Shown in pieces: positions 52,899 through 61,948 of a DNA stretch of 64,000 bases. Below the pieces are notes generated by a model, which saw nothing but the letters and a program-made list of their open reading frames with translations, was not told the DNA's origin and did no database searches. A program made the position numbers and the translations under genes. Position 1 is the stretch's first letter, and every line of letters begins with the position of its first letter. Source of the DNA: a gamma proteobacterium HdN1 (GTDB lineage Bacteria > Pseudomonadota > Gammaproteobacteria > Pseudomonadales > Ketobacteraceae); NCBI GenBank assembly GCA_000198515.1, contig FP929140.1, positions 3,570,527 through 3,634,526 on the forward strand, written 5' to 3'.

Positions 52899-53621
52899 TC
52901 AGTCGCTCGTGCGCTTGGGAAGTAACGACAGGAATTCGCGCCGCAAGTCGGAGTTGACCAAAAATGCGCCGCGCATGACGCTGTTGAGCATTTTGGAATC
53001 GTTGTCGCGAACGCCGCGCCAGTGCATGCAGAAGTGGTCGGCTTCCATGACGATGGCGAGGCCGTCGGGTTTCATTTTGGTTTGTAGAAGATCTGCGAGC
53101 TGCACGACGGCTTCTTCTTGGATTTGGGGACGGCCCATGATCCAAGTAGCGAGCCGCGCGTATTTGGAAAGGCCAATCAGGTTGGATTGTTCGTTGGGCA
53201 GAACGCCGATCCAGAGCCGCCCAATGATGGGGCAGAAATGGTGTGAGCAGGCGCTTCGGATGGTGATGGGGCCGACGATCATGAGTTCGCCCAAGCGCTC
53301 TGCGTTTGGAAATTCGGTGACGCTGGGGGCGGGGGTATACCGGCCTTCAAAGACTTCTTGAATGTACATGCGCGCAACGCGCTCTGCGGTTTCGCGGGTG
53401 TTGTGGTCGCTTTGGGTGTCGATGACGAGGCTCTCTAGAACCGCCTGGAAACGTTCGGCTACTTCTTGCTGAAGTAATTCGAGTTCGCCTGGCTGGATGA
53501 ATGCAGCGATATTGTCGTTTGCGTTGAAGCGGGTTCCACTAGCCGTTATGCGCTCGCGGATCGTTGTGGAAATCGGAGGGGTGCCCTCGTCGGGGATGGC
53601 GGGGGGCTTTTGGCTGCTCAA
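52899..53621 (-). CDS. folE: GTP cyclohydrolase I, FolE type IA (240 aa)
   Basis: FolE motifs: SACSHHFCPIIGRLWIGVLP (zinc Cys and His), LIGLSKYARLATWIMGRPQIQE and the late DHFCMHWRGVRDN with the second zinc Cys. It makes dihydroneopterin triphosphate from GTP and needs zinc. The start is TTG 53621: AGAGGACAAGAC gives a good ribosome site, and no ATG exists until deep in the domain. The N-terminus (about 30 residues) is Pro/Ser/Thr-rich. The window also has FolE2, giving two unrelated enzymes for one reaction. Confidence 0.92.
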   Translation of the reverse strand: MSSQKPPAIPDEGTPPISTTIRERITASGTRFNANDNIAAFIQPGELELLQQEVAERFQAVLESLVIDTQSDHNTRETAERVARMYIQEVFEGRYTPAPSVTEFPNAERLGELMIVGPITIRSACSHHFCPIIGRLWIGVLPNEQSNLIGLSKYARLATWIMGRPQIQEEAVVQLADLLQTKMKPDGLAIVMEADHFCMHWRGVRDNDSKMLNSVMRGAFLVNSDLRREFLSLLPKRTSD

Positions 53622-53665
53622 GTCTTGTCCTCTAGGTGTTGGCTGCGGGTCGGTTGGCGTGATTA

Positions 53666-54736
53666 TTACGCTCCAATCCGATAGATCCGCTGTGCATTAT
53701 CGTGAAAGAGTTTGCGCTGATCTGCATAAGGTAAGTCAACGACACTATTGGCGTACAATTGGTAAAGATTAAACAGGCTGGTGGATACCTTGTCCATAGG
53801 GAAGTTCGAGGCAAATAGGCAGCGGTCTGCACCAAACTGTTCCAAAACGAAACGGCAGGCGGGCGTGAAGGCGTCGCTTAGCTCTTGTTGCGATGGGGTC
53901 TGTGTGCGGTGCTCGAACCCAAAACCTACCACCGGCATAAAGAAGCCGCTGAGTTTGATGTGTACGTTGGGGCACTCGGCAAGCGCCGCCATGCCTTCCT
54001 GCCAGGTTTTATGGATTCGATCACGATCGTTCGCAGTATGGCCGTAAGAGGCGAAAGGGCCGCCGTAGCCGATGGGGGTTCCCATGTGGTCGAGTACGAA
54101 GGTTTGCGTTGGAAAGGCGAGTGCGAGTTCGCGGGCTTCGCCAAGCTGGTGGTGAAAGAACCATGCGTCAAAAACAAGCTGATGATCTGCAAGCTGTGCG
54201 AGGCCGAGCCGCCATCGGGGGTTGCGTGAGAGTTCGGGCTGATCGCAGTAGCGCATGATGCCACGGTCGTGGTCGAAGGCGAGCATTTGGCGAATGCCGG
54301 TGAGCTTTTTGCTGGCGGCGAGGTGTGCTTGCAGGCAGGCGTTGAGGTGCGGGGATTGGAGTTTTGCGTGCCCTACGATTGCGCCTAGACGGGGGCGATC
54401 TACTCCATCAAAAATTTTTTCGAGCCACGCGGTTTCACCGGCAGGGCCAAGCGGGCTGTGATCTTTCCATTCGGCTTCTACGTGGACGATTTGTTGGATG
54501 GGTAGTTGTGCGGCGTCGGCTGCGTAGTTTTGGGGGAGGTAGTCATAGGCGACGTAATCCAGCCGTCCAACGTAGTCGCGGTCGCGCTTGCGGGCGCCGA
54601 GGCGCAGGGTGGTTTCGTAGAGGCTGCGGTTCCAGCCGAGCAGTTTGCGCGGTAGGCTGAGGATGCGCGGCGTGTTCCAAAGGTCCCATTGGTGAATATG
54701 GGGGTCAATGATTGGCATGGACAGTGGTGAAGTCAC
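53666..54736 (-). CDS. Amidohydrolase family protein (TIM-barrel, 356 aa)
   Basis: MPIIDPHIHQWDL contains the DxHxH-type metal motif near the start; FVLDHMGTPIGYGG supplies a later His, and CLFASNFPMDKV a final Asp region. It belongs to the amidohydrolase 2 group (lactonase or decarboxylase-like). Substrate unknown. GTG 54736 has TTGAGG at ideal distance; ATG 54718 is an alternative and would remove six residues. Stands next to folE in the same direction with a 44-base gap, so the two may be cotranscribed. Confidence 0.85.
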   Translation of the reverse strand: MTSPLSMPIIDPHIHQWDLWNTPRILSLPRKLLGWNRSLYETTLRLGARKRDRDYVGRLDYVAYDYLPQNYAADAAQLPIQQIVHVEAEWKDHSPLGPAGETAWLEKIFDGVDRPRLGAIVGHAKLQSPHLNACLQAHLAASKKLTGIRQMLAFDHDRGIMRYCDQPELSRNPRWRLGLAQLADHQLVFDAWFFHHQLGEARELALAFPTQTFVLDHMGTPIGYGGPFASYGHTANDRDRIHKTWQEGMAALAECPNVHIKLSGFFMPVVGFGFEHRTQTPSQQELSDAFTPACRFVLEQFGADRCLFASNFPMDKVSTSLFNLYQLYANSVVDLPYADQRKLFHDNAQRIYRIGA

Positions 54737-54868
54737 GTGTTCAACCTCAATAATGGCGGTGCGGGAATGTTTTTGTGTAAATACTGCACAGCGTGGGTGG
54801 GAACTTCACAAAGCGATCGTTGCCAAAACGCAACAATCGAAGGCCAAAAACCGTAAAACGGGAGCAGA

Positions 54869-56008
54869 ATGAAACGTTGGATTTTGATATTGACACTTTT
54901 GGTGATTGCTGCCGCGGGCGCTTTTTATTGGCAAAAGCAGGGTAGCAAACAAACGAGTGATCTGAGAAGCACGATTACGGTGAGCCGCGCTACTTTGGAA
55001 GATGTGGTGACGGCGCAAGGCAAGCTTGAACCGAAGAACTACGTTGATGTGGGCGCGCAGGTGTCTGGCCAGATCAAAAAGCTCTATTTTGAAATTGGCG
55101 ACCGTGTTCAACAAGGCGACTTAGTGGCAGAGTTAGACCCGCGCGTTTATAAGGCGAAGGTCGATGCGGATTTGTCGGGCTTAAAGTCCTTGCAGGCACA
55201 GCTCCGCGAGCAGGAGGCACAGGTAAAATTGGCGGAACTGCAGTTGCAGCGTACTCGCAAACTGTTAAAAAGCGGTACGGAAACGCAGAACACGCTGGAG
55301 CAGAATGAGACGAGCTTGAAAGCGGCGCGGGCACGTCTGGATTCGATTTCAGCGCAGATTGAGGTACAGCGTTTTAATCTGGAAGGCGATCAGACCAATC
55401 TAGGTTATACGCAGATTTACGCACCGATGGATGGTACGGTGGTGGTGCAGGATGTGCGTGAGGGGCAAACCCTGAACGCAATGCAGCTGACGCCAGTGAT
55501 TCTGCGTTTGGCGGATCTTTCAGAGATGACGGTGCGTGCGCAGATTGCAGAGGCGGATGTGAGTCGGTTGGTGGCGAAGATGCCTGTAGAGTTTTCGACG
55601 CTGGGTGACTTGGAAAAAAAATGGCATGCGCAGTTGCGCCAGTTGTTGCCGACTCCGGAAATTGTGAACGATGTAGTGCTATTTAACGCTTTGGTGGATG
55701 TAGATAACACCGAAGGTGTGTTGATGTCAGGGATGAGTACGCAGCTCTTTTTTGTGGTGCAGCGTGCAGAGAATGTTCTTACCTTGCCGCGTAGTGCTTT
55801 GTTACGTGCTGTGCCCGGGAAGGAGAATACCTATTTGGTGGAGGTTCTGGAGAGCGGGCATCCCCAAGAGAAGGCCGTTACAATTGGTATGAGCAATCGC
55901 ACCCAAGTGGAAATTAAGGACGGCTTGCGAGAGGGTGAGCAGGTTGTGGTGCGCAAGCTTGCGAGAGGCGATGCTTCGAAGCCGAGGATGGGAGGGCCAC
56001 GGATATGA
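54869..56008 (+). CDS. macA: MacA-type periplasmic adaptor of an ABC efflux pump (379 aa)
   Basis: An N-terminal membrane anchor (WILILTLLVIAAAGAFYW), lipoyl/biotin-like halves (DVVTAQGKLEPKNYVDVGAQVSGQIKKLYFEIGDRVQQGDLVAELD and DGTVVVQDVREGQTLNA) around a coiled-coil hairpin (QLREQEAQVKLAEL ... LEQNETSLKAARAR), and a C-terminal beta-barrel region identify it. MacA links MacB to an outer-membrane TolC-type channel and exports macrolides, haem precursors or peptides. Its stop overlaps the macB start, so the genes are coupled. Confidence 0.92.
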   Translation: MKRWILILTLLVIAAAGAFYWQKQGSKQTSDLRSTITVSRATLEDVVTAQGKLEPKNYVDVGAQVSGQIKKLYFEIGDRVQQGDLVAELDPRVYKAKVDADLSGLKSLQAQLREQEAQVKLAELQLQRTRKLLKSGTETQNTLEQNETSLKAARARLDSISAQIEVQRFNLEGDQTNLGYTQIYAPMDGTVVVQDVREGQTLNAMQLTPVILRLADLSEMTVRAQIAEADVSRLVAKMPVEFSTLGDLEKKWHAQLRQLLPTPEIVNDVVLFNALVDVDNTEGVLMSGMSTQLFFVVQRAENVLTLPRSALLRAVPGKENTYLVEVLESGHPQEKAVTIGMSNRTQVEIKDGLREGEQVVVRKLARGDASKPRMGGPRI

Positions 56009-57939
56009 TGGCTTTCGCGGAACACCCTTTGCTGGCGCTACGGGATGTGCGTAAGTCGTTTCCGGTTGGGGATGGCGAGCTTACGGTGTTGAAGACGATT
56101 TCCCTAGAGATTCATGCGGGGGAGTTTGTTGCCATTATGGGGCCATCGGGTTCTGGCAAATCGACCTTAATGAACGTGATTGGCTGTTTGGATCAGCCCT
56201 CCGGCGGTGAGTATTTCGTTGAGGGAAAGCCGGTGAGTTCGCTTTCGCGGGATGAACTGGCGGAGCTTCGGCGGGATCGTTTTGGGTTTATTTTTCAGCG
56301 CTACAATTTGTTGGGAACGGCGAGTGCTGAGGAAAATGTGGAAATTCCGGCGATTTATTCTGGCCACGCGCGCAAGGAGCGCAAGCAGCGCGCGGTGGAA
56401 TTGCTTTCGCAGGTGGGCTTGGCGGATAAGGTGGATTCGCGTCCGGCGCAGCTTTCTGGGGGACAACAGCAGCGGATTGCGATTGCGCGTGCGCTGATGA
56501 ATAACCCGCCGATTTTGCTGGCAGATGAGCCTACCGGTGCCTTGGATACGAAAACCGGCCAGGAGGTGATGAAGCTTTTGTGTGATTTGAATGCGCAGGG
56601 GCGAACGGTGATTCTGATCACCCACGATGAACAGGTAGCCGCTTATGCGCGGCGTCAGATTCGTTTGCGAGATGGTGTTGTGGTGTCGGATAGCGGAACG
56701 CATGAGCCGGAGTCTAAAAAGACTTTCGAGGCGGCATCGCATCGGCCGATGTTTCCAGCGTTTGGGGAGTCGGCGCGAATGGCTTGGCGTTCGCTGCGTG
56801 CGAATTGGTTTCGCACTGTGCTGACCTTGCTTGGAATTATTATTGGCGTCTCGGCGGTGATTACGATGTCTGCGGTGGGAGCCGGCGGCAAGCAGCGAGT
56901 TCTGACGCAGATCAGCAGCATGGGAACGAATCTGGTTTCGATTCGGCCAGGTGCGCCTGGCATGCGGGGGGGAGGCGATATTGTTACGCTGATTCCGGGG
57001 GATGCGGAGGCGATTGCAAAGCTTGACAATGTTGATGCAGTGCTGCCAGAGCGTAACGGGCGTTATACGTTGCGCGTGGGGAATGTTGATTATCAGTCTA
57101 CGGTGACGGGGGTGAACGCGGATTTGCCGTGGGTTCGGGATTGGCCGTTGGCGTCGGGAAGTTTTTTTGACGAGGCGGATCTTAAGAGTTATGCGCCCGT
57201 GATCGTGCTGGGAAAAACCGTGGTGGATAATCTGTTCCCAGATGGTTCTGATCCGATTGGCCGGTATATTTTGGTGAAGAACATTCCGTTTCGCGTAATT
57301 GGCACTTTAAGTGCGAAAGGCGCGGGGTGGATGGGCGATCAGGATGATGCGTCGTTTGTACCCATAACGACGGGGCTGATTCGCCTTTTCGGGAAGTCGT
57401 ATCTCAATGCGATTACCGTCAAAGTGGCCGATCTTGCTGCGATTGGTCAGACTACTACCGAGATCAATGATTTGTTGCGGCAGAGGCATTTTTCCGAGGA
57501 TTATTCAATTCGTGATATGGCGTCGCTGATCGAGATGGCGAGTGATACGCAGGATACTCTAACGCTGTTGTTGGGGGTGGTTGCGGCGATATCGCTATTG
57601 GTGGGTGGCATTGGTGTAATGAATATCATGCTGGTGAGTGTGACGGAGCGCACCCGCGAGATCGGGATTCGGATGGCGACCGGTGCGCGTGGGCGCGATA
57701 TTCTTACCCAGTTTACCACCGAGGCTGCGGTCGTTTGCATCATTGGCGGCGGTATTGGCGTGGTGGTGGGCTGGCTGATCGGTGCGGGGCTTGAGTTTGC
57801 TTCGGTGCCGGTGGCGTTTTCTTTGGGGCCTACGGTGGTTGCGTTTTCCAGCGCGTTTTTAACTGGAATTGTGTTTGGCTTGCTGCCAGCACGCAAGGCG
57901 TCGCGCTTGAGTACGGTGGTGGCGCTTTCTGCGGAGTAG
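56005..57939 (+). CDS. macB: MacB ABC transporter ATPase-permease (644 aa)
   Basis: N-terminal ABC domain: Walker A GPSGSGKST at 46-54, signature LSGGQQQR, Walker B ILLADEPTGALD, then H-loop ITHDEQVA. A first transmembrane helix, a large periplasmic domain and three C-terminal helices (around 535-640) give the MacB/FtsX permease. It powers export through MacA. ATG 56005 is taken; ATG 56008 is equally possible. A 17-base unit containing the stop codon is perfectly duplicated at 57927-57943/57944-57960. Confidence 0.94.
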   Translation: MMAFAEHPLLALRDVRKSFPVGDGELTVLKTISLEIHAGEFVAIMGPSGSGKSTLMNVIGCLDQPSGGEYFVEGKPVSSLSRDELAELRRDRFGFIFQRYNLLGTASAEENVEIPAIYSGHARKERKQRAVELLSQVGLADKVDSRPAQLSGGQQQRIAIARALMNNPPILLADEPTGALDTKTGQEVMKLLCDLNAQGRTVILITHDEQVAAYARRQIRLRDGVVVSDSGTHEPESKKTFEAASHRPMFPAFGESARMAWRSLRANWFRTVLTLLGIIIGVSAVITMSAVGAGGKQRVLTQISSMGTNLVSIRPGAPGMRGGGDIVTLIPGDAEAIAKLDNVDAVLPERNGRYTLRVGNVDYQSTVTGVNADLPWVRDWPLASGSFFDEADLKSYAPVIVLGKTVVDNLFPDGSDPIGRYILVKNIPFRVIGTLSAKGAGWMGDQDDASFVPITTGLIRLFGKSYLNAITVKVADLAAIGQTTTEINDLLRQRHFSEDYSIRDMASLIEMASDTQDTLTLLLGVVAAISLLVGGIGVMNIMLVSVTERTREIGIRMATGARGRDILTQFTTEAAVVCIIGGGIGVVVGWLIGAGLEFASVPVAFSLGPTVVAFSSAFLTGIVFGLLPARKASRLSTVVALSAE

Positions 57940-57960
57940 CGCGTTCTGCGGAGTAGCGCG
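57927..57960 (+). repeat. 17-base perfect tandem duplication across the macB stop codon
   Basis: TTCTGCGGAGTAGCGCG occurs at 57927-57943 and again at 57944-57960. The first copy contains the macB stop TAG (57937-57939). A degraded third copy may follow (TTTTGAGGAGCAG). Confidence 0.92.
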
Positions 57961-58182
57961 TTTTGAGGAGCAGTACTTTCTGTGAAGGAATGCGTTTTGC
58001 GAGACGGCATGCTTTTTTCGCCATAATGGCGCCCTTCTAAAACCTGCTGGTTTTCTTGGGTTTTGTTCTTTCTAAGCGGCGGGTTCGTAGAGGGCTTCTA
58101 CGGATGCCGCACCTCTTGTTCTGCTTTCGGCCCTTAGATTTATGCCCCGAGAGTCATTCCTAGCTGAAAATTCTATAAAAAC

Positions 58183-58214
58183 CAAACATCTACCACTTAG
58201 TTGGTAGATGTTTG
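58183..58214 (+). terminator. Hairpin with 13-base-pair stem
   Basis: CAAACATCTACCA (58183-58195) pairs with TGGTAGATGTTTG (58202-58214), with loop CTTAGT; TTAATTTTC follows. It lies about 245 bases after macB and 27 bases before an FNR-type box. A terminator for macAB is likely, with a weak T tract. Confidence 0.65.
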
Positions 58215-58240
58215 TTAATTTTCTGCGAACCTTGAATTTA

Positions 58241-58254
58241 TTGATCTATGTCAA
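58241..58254 (+). promoter_or_regulatory. FNR/ANR-type binding site upstream of the FAD oxidoreductase operon
   Basis: TTGATCTATGTCAA matches TTGAT-N4-ATCAA in 9 of 10 positions and equals the TTGAT-N4-GTCAA form common for Anr/Dnr sites. If used as a class II activator site (centre at -41.5), transcription would start near 58289. A weak AATTAT at 58278-58283 fits the -10 position. The operon starts at 58584, leaving a long leader of about 300 bases with no other feature seen. The regulator would be an FNR-type protein, not the CRP of this window. Confidence 0.6.
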
Positions 58255-58583
58255 TATCCTGATCTAAGGATTTGTTCAATTATGCCATGTAGAACCTGTC
58301 AGTTCTGGTTGGTGTGAGGGTTTGCATCAGTTGTACAGTGTCGTGTGACGAGTTCTTTTTTCTGTTGATTTTGAACGGCTTGCTGATTGTCGTGGGGTTT
58401 TCCTAAGGGAGTCAGTGGCGGTTTGGCGGCGCACGTTTTGCGCGCGGGCTTTGTTTTTAGCTTGTGATGCAAAAGCTTTGTTGGCGGGTTTTTTTGCCAA
58501 TATGCAGTGCTTGGGTGATTTACAAGCCTGTTGCTGTTTATCTGTGTGTGCAGTTGTTTTTAGAGTCAGCCAGAGGGGAATTT

Positions 58584-60152
58584 ATGAAACAGTCCAATGT
58601 GCAAAATCAGTCAACTGATGTCGTGATTGTGGGTGGGGGGCTGGCGGGCATGACCGCTGCGCTGGGCCTGCAGCGCGAAGGCATTCAGTGCATCGTGTTA
58701 GAAAAGAAAGATATTCTGGGTGGGCGCGCGCGTAGCTGGGTGGATGAGAAAACGGGAGATCCAATCCATATCGGCCCGCATATTCTCTTGAGCGAATACC
58801 CAAATATGCTCAAGCTCCTGGAAATTGTGGGTACCAAAGATAAAATTGTTTGGGAGCGTGACCATTTTATGGTGCAAACGCTCGGTGCAAAAAAACATGT
58901 TCTAAAGCAGGCACCGGTACCTTCGCCATTTTCTTTTATTCCCTCACTCTTGTCTTACCCAGTTGGGAGTCTGGTTGACAAGGCGTCGAATATTTTGCTT
59001 TCGGCGGCTGTTTTGCAGATGACGGAAGAAGATTTTCTCGAACTGGATGATGAAAATGCTTACGCCTATTTGAAGCGAATGGGGGTAACCGATACCTATA
59101 TCGACCAGTTCTGGACCTTCACGAGCCTTTCCATTATGAACGTGCCGCTGGATTTGTGTTCTGCGGGCGCTTTGATGCGGTTTTTCCAGAAGTTTTTGGG
59201 TTATACGGAGTGGTATTTTGGCTTTACCGATGGCGGCTTAGGTGAGATTTGGGCACCTGCGACGCTTGCTGCAATTCAAAAAGCGGGTGGTGAGGTAAGA
59301 ACCAATACCAGCGTGAAGGAGCTGATCGTTGAGCATGATGTGGTGAAAGGCGTTGTGCTGGAGGATGGCTCTACGATTCGTGCGCGTCATACGATTATGG
59401 CGACGGAGCCGCAAACCTTTTATGCGATGGGGCCGTTTGAGTGGCGTCGTAAATATAAGTGGTTTGATGATCTTTCTTATTTTCATCCGTGCCCGTATAA
59501 AAGTGTTTTTGTCTGGTTCGATCACAAAATTACCGATCTTCGGATGTGGGCACGCTGCTATCAGCCGGGCGATTTGAACTGTGATTTTTACGACAACTCC
59601 AATATTTTCAGTAACCGTCCGAGTAAGAGCCCGAACTCGATGATCGCAAGCAATATTATTTTTAGCGATCGCGTAGAGGGGATGTCGGATGAGGAGTTGG
59701 TGCGGCAGACGGTGAGAGAAATTTCCGAGGTGCATCCGACTGCCACTTGGGATCACGTTACTCACTGGGTGGTCAACCACGTTCCGATGGCGATTCATTT
59801 GCCTTATCCGGGAACGGAGAAGCGCCGGCCGCAGCCGCAGGTGGGTGTGGAAGGTTTGATTCTTGCCGGTGATTATGTGCAAACCTATGTGCCAGGCTGT
59901 ATGGAATCTGCGGTGTGTTCGGGGTGGATGGCTGCGGAGGCGATTTTGGCCGAGCGCGGTAAGCCCAAGCAGTTGAGCGTGGAACGGCGCCCGATTGACG
60001 GGATGGCGGGTTTAATTAACAAAGGCGTGCAGTATCTGCCGCATCGGGTTGCGCGGCGAACTTTGCGCAGGCTGCGTAATGCCGGTGGGGTTGCAGGCTC
60101 GGTGGATGGTCTGGCCGGCAAGGCGCGGGATATGTGGAGGCAGTTAGGATGA
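58584..60152 (+). CDS. FAD-dependent oxidoreductase, phytoene desaturase/squalene-desaturase-like (522 aa)
   Basis: The N-terminal dinucleotide-binding motif DVVIVGGGLAGMTAALGLQREG is followed by LEKKDILGGRARSW, and the C-terminal FAD motif is GLILAGDYVQTYVPGCMESAVCSGWMAAEAI. This is the arrangement of the amine oxidase/phytoene desaturase group (CrtI/PDS, HpnE). It would oxidise a hydrophobic substrate at the membrane. ATG 58584 has AGAGGGG upstream; the frame is open further back but lacks sense. The stop overlaps the next start (ATGA), so the two act together. The substrate is unknown. An FNR/ANR-type box lies upstream. Confidence 0.85.
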   Translation: MKQSNVQNQSTDVVIVGGGLAGMTAALGLQREGIQCIVLEKKDILGGRARSWVDEKTGDPIHIGPHILLSEYPNMLKLLEIVGTKDKIVWERDHFMVQTLGAKKHVLKQAPVPSPFSFIPSLLSYPVGSLVDKASNILLSAAVLQMTEEDFLELDDENAYAYLKRMGVTDTYIDQFWTFTSLSIMNVPLDLCSAGALMRFFQKFLGYTEWYFGFTDGGLGEIWAPATLAAIQKAGGEVRTNTSVKELIVEHDVVKGVVLEDGSTIRARHTIMATEPQTFYAMGPFEWRRKYKWFDDLSYFHPCPYKSVFVWFDHKITDLRMWARCYQPGDLNCDFYDNSNIFSNRPSKSPNSMIASNIIFSDRVEGMSDEELVRQTVREISEVHPTATWDHVTHWVVNHVPMAIHLPYPGTEKRRPQPQVGVEGLILAGDYVQTYVPGCMESAVCSGWMAAEAILAERGKPKQLSVERRPIDGMAGLINKGVQYLPHRVARRTLRRLRNAGGVAGSVDGLAGKARDMWRQLG

Positions 60153-61840
60153 AGGTAACGGCACCAGTGGATGGCACACAGTTTGATGCCATTGTCATTG
60201 GTGCTGGCTACGGCGGCGTTTCGTGCGCCGCCGTGTTGGCATCCAGAGGCATGCGTGTGCTTGTAGTGGATAAAAATGCAAAGCCGGGTGGCAAGGCCAT
60301 GCCAGCGGCGCGTAGTGATGGCGTTACTACGGAGTTGTGGCCGGTGGCGGGTGGGCCGGCGTATGGCACAAGATTTGAAGACCTAATGGATTTGGTGGGT
60401 CTGTCTCGCGAGGTGATTATTGCGCCGGAAAAGGGCGCAAATTTCGTTTATATCGACGATCAGGATCAGCAGCACGCATTGGAAGTCAGCAGCCAGCCAA
60501 TTCGCAATCCTTTGCTGGTTTTTTCTATGGCGCGTGCGTTTGGCGTTCCGGTTTGGAAAATGCTCGGCCTTCTGCGGATGAATCTGCATTCGATGCGGAT
60601 CAGCGATGCGGAAATGGAGGAGTATGATCGGGTCAGTATGCTGGATTACATGAAGCGTTTTCATTTGCCTGCGCCGGTGTTGCACTGGCTGAGCAGTTTG
60701 ATGAATTTGTTTTTTGTGGTTCCGGTAGATCAATTGCCTGCCTCTGAAGCGATTCTTACTTTGCGCGGCGTTGCGAAGGGAGGCGCTGGGCGGTATCACC
60801 GTGGTGGATACGGCGTGGTTGCACAGGCTGCGGTTGATTATGTAGTGAAACAGCAGGGGGTCTATTTACCGTCAACGCGAGTGAATGAGGTCTTGGTAGA
60901 GGGTGGACGCGCGGTGGGTATTAGCACTCCGCATGGGTGTTATTTTGCACCCGTAGTGATCTCTAACGCCGGAATTCAGCCGACGGTGTTTAAGCTCGTG
61001 GGGGAAGGTGCTTTTCCGGCAGGCTATGTTCAACGGGTGAAGGAGTATGTGCCTTCATGGGCGTTTGTTGGGGTTCGGTACGATCTCTCTAGGCCATTTT
61101 TCAAGATACCGATGAACGTTTATTTTTCATCGGAGAGCGGTTGGGATCGCAGTCGTTTTGCGGCTGCAGAAGCTGGACAATGGCCGCATAATCCGCTGCT
61201 CTTTGTTACGGTTCCGTCGCTTTATGATCCGTCGCTGGTAACGCCCGAGGTGGCGCAAGTAGCGCTGATCGGTGTGTTGTGCTCACCCGATCCGGATTCG
61301 CCGATGAATGCGCAGGCAACGGTAGAGTTGGAGAAGATGGTCGATCGGTTGTGGCCGGAGTTTCGTTCCTTGGTAACGCGGCGGAAGGTGTATGGCGCGG
61401 ATGCGGTGTCTTCGACAACGCGCGATAACGTCTTGCATCAGGGGGGGGAATGTATTGGGCTGGGGCAGTTGATTGGCCAGTGTGGGCGCAGTAAGCCGGA
61501 TTTTCGTGCGCCGTTGCAGGGTTTGTATTACGCAGGAACGGACGCGGGCGGGCGTGGAATTGGCACTACGCAGGCGGTGGATTCGGGCTGGAATGTGGCG
61601 CATGCGATTTTGGAGGATTATCGAAAAGGAGTCTGGAAACGCCCAACGTCAGGGGTGCGTAAGGTAGATGATGCAATCACAGCGCTCATGAGTGTACAGG
61701 AGGCAGGGGAGGTTGTGGGTGACCGTGTTCCTCAAGGATTGGATAAAAGGGATGCACAGGGAGTGGAGGATCGGCAGGAAGCGAGGGAAAAGGGCCGCAA
61801 AAAGCAGTCAGCAAAGACGGCATCTGCGAAACCCCTCTAG
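60149..61840 (+). CDS. Second FAD-dependent oxidoreductase, phytoene dehydrogenase-like (563 aa)
   Basis: The FAD motif DAIVIGAGYGGVSCAAVLASRG leads into VVDKNAKPGGKAM. The C-terminal motif GLYYAGTDAGGRGIGTTQAVDSGWNVAH is that of the CrtI-type family. It is cotranslated with the upstream oxidoreductase. The last 50 residues are charged (Lys/Glu/Gln-rich) and probably disordered. GGAGG stands nine bases before ATG 60149. Likely forms a pair with the first enzyme on one pathway (desaturation or saturation of an isoprenoid or fatty compound); no carotenoid genes are nearby to decide. Confidence 0.83.
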   Translation: MKVTAPVDGTQFDAIVIGAGYGGVSCAAVLASRGMRVLVVDKNAKPGGKAMPAARSDGVTTELWPVAGGPAYGTRFEDLMDLVGLSREVIIAPEKGANFVYIDDQDQQHALEVSSQPIRNPLLVFSMARAFGVPVWKMLGLLRMNLHSMRISDAEMEEYDRVSMLDYMKRFHLPAPVLHWLSSLMNLFFVVPVDQLPASEAILTLRGVAKGGAGRYHRGGYGVVAQAAVDYVVKQQGVYLPSTRVNEVLVEGGRAVGISTPHGCYFAPVVISNAGIQPTVFKLVGEGAFPAGYVQRVKEYVPSWAFVGVRYDLSRPFFKIPMNVYFSSESGWDRSRFAAAEAGQWPHNPLLFVTVPSLYDPSLVTPEVAQVALIGVLCSPDPDSPMNAQATVELEKMVDRLWPEFRSLVTRRKVYGADAVSSTTRDNVLHQGGECIGLGQLIGQCGRSKPDFRAPLQGLYYAGTDAGGRGIGTTQAVDSGWNVAHAILEDYRKGVWKRPTSGVRKVDDAITALMSVQEAGEVVGDRVPQGLDKRDAQGVEDRQEAREKGRKKQSAKTASAKPL

Positions 61841-61899
61841 CGGGTGACTGTTGATGTTTGACGCTTAAAGTGTGCAAGGATGAGTTTCCGCGACCCGAT

Positions 61900-61931
61900 G
61901 AGCGCAGTGATTTCTACTGCGCTCTTTTTTT
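61900..61931 (+). terminator. Rho-independent terminator of the FAD oxidoreductase operon
   Basis: GAGCGCAGT (61900-61908), a 7-base loop, ACTGCGCTC (61916-61924) and seven T. Lies between convergent genes. Confidence 0.9.
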
Positions 61932-61948
61932 GCCCCTTTTTTTGCAAT

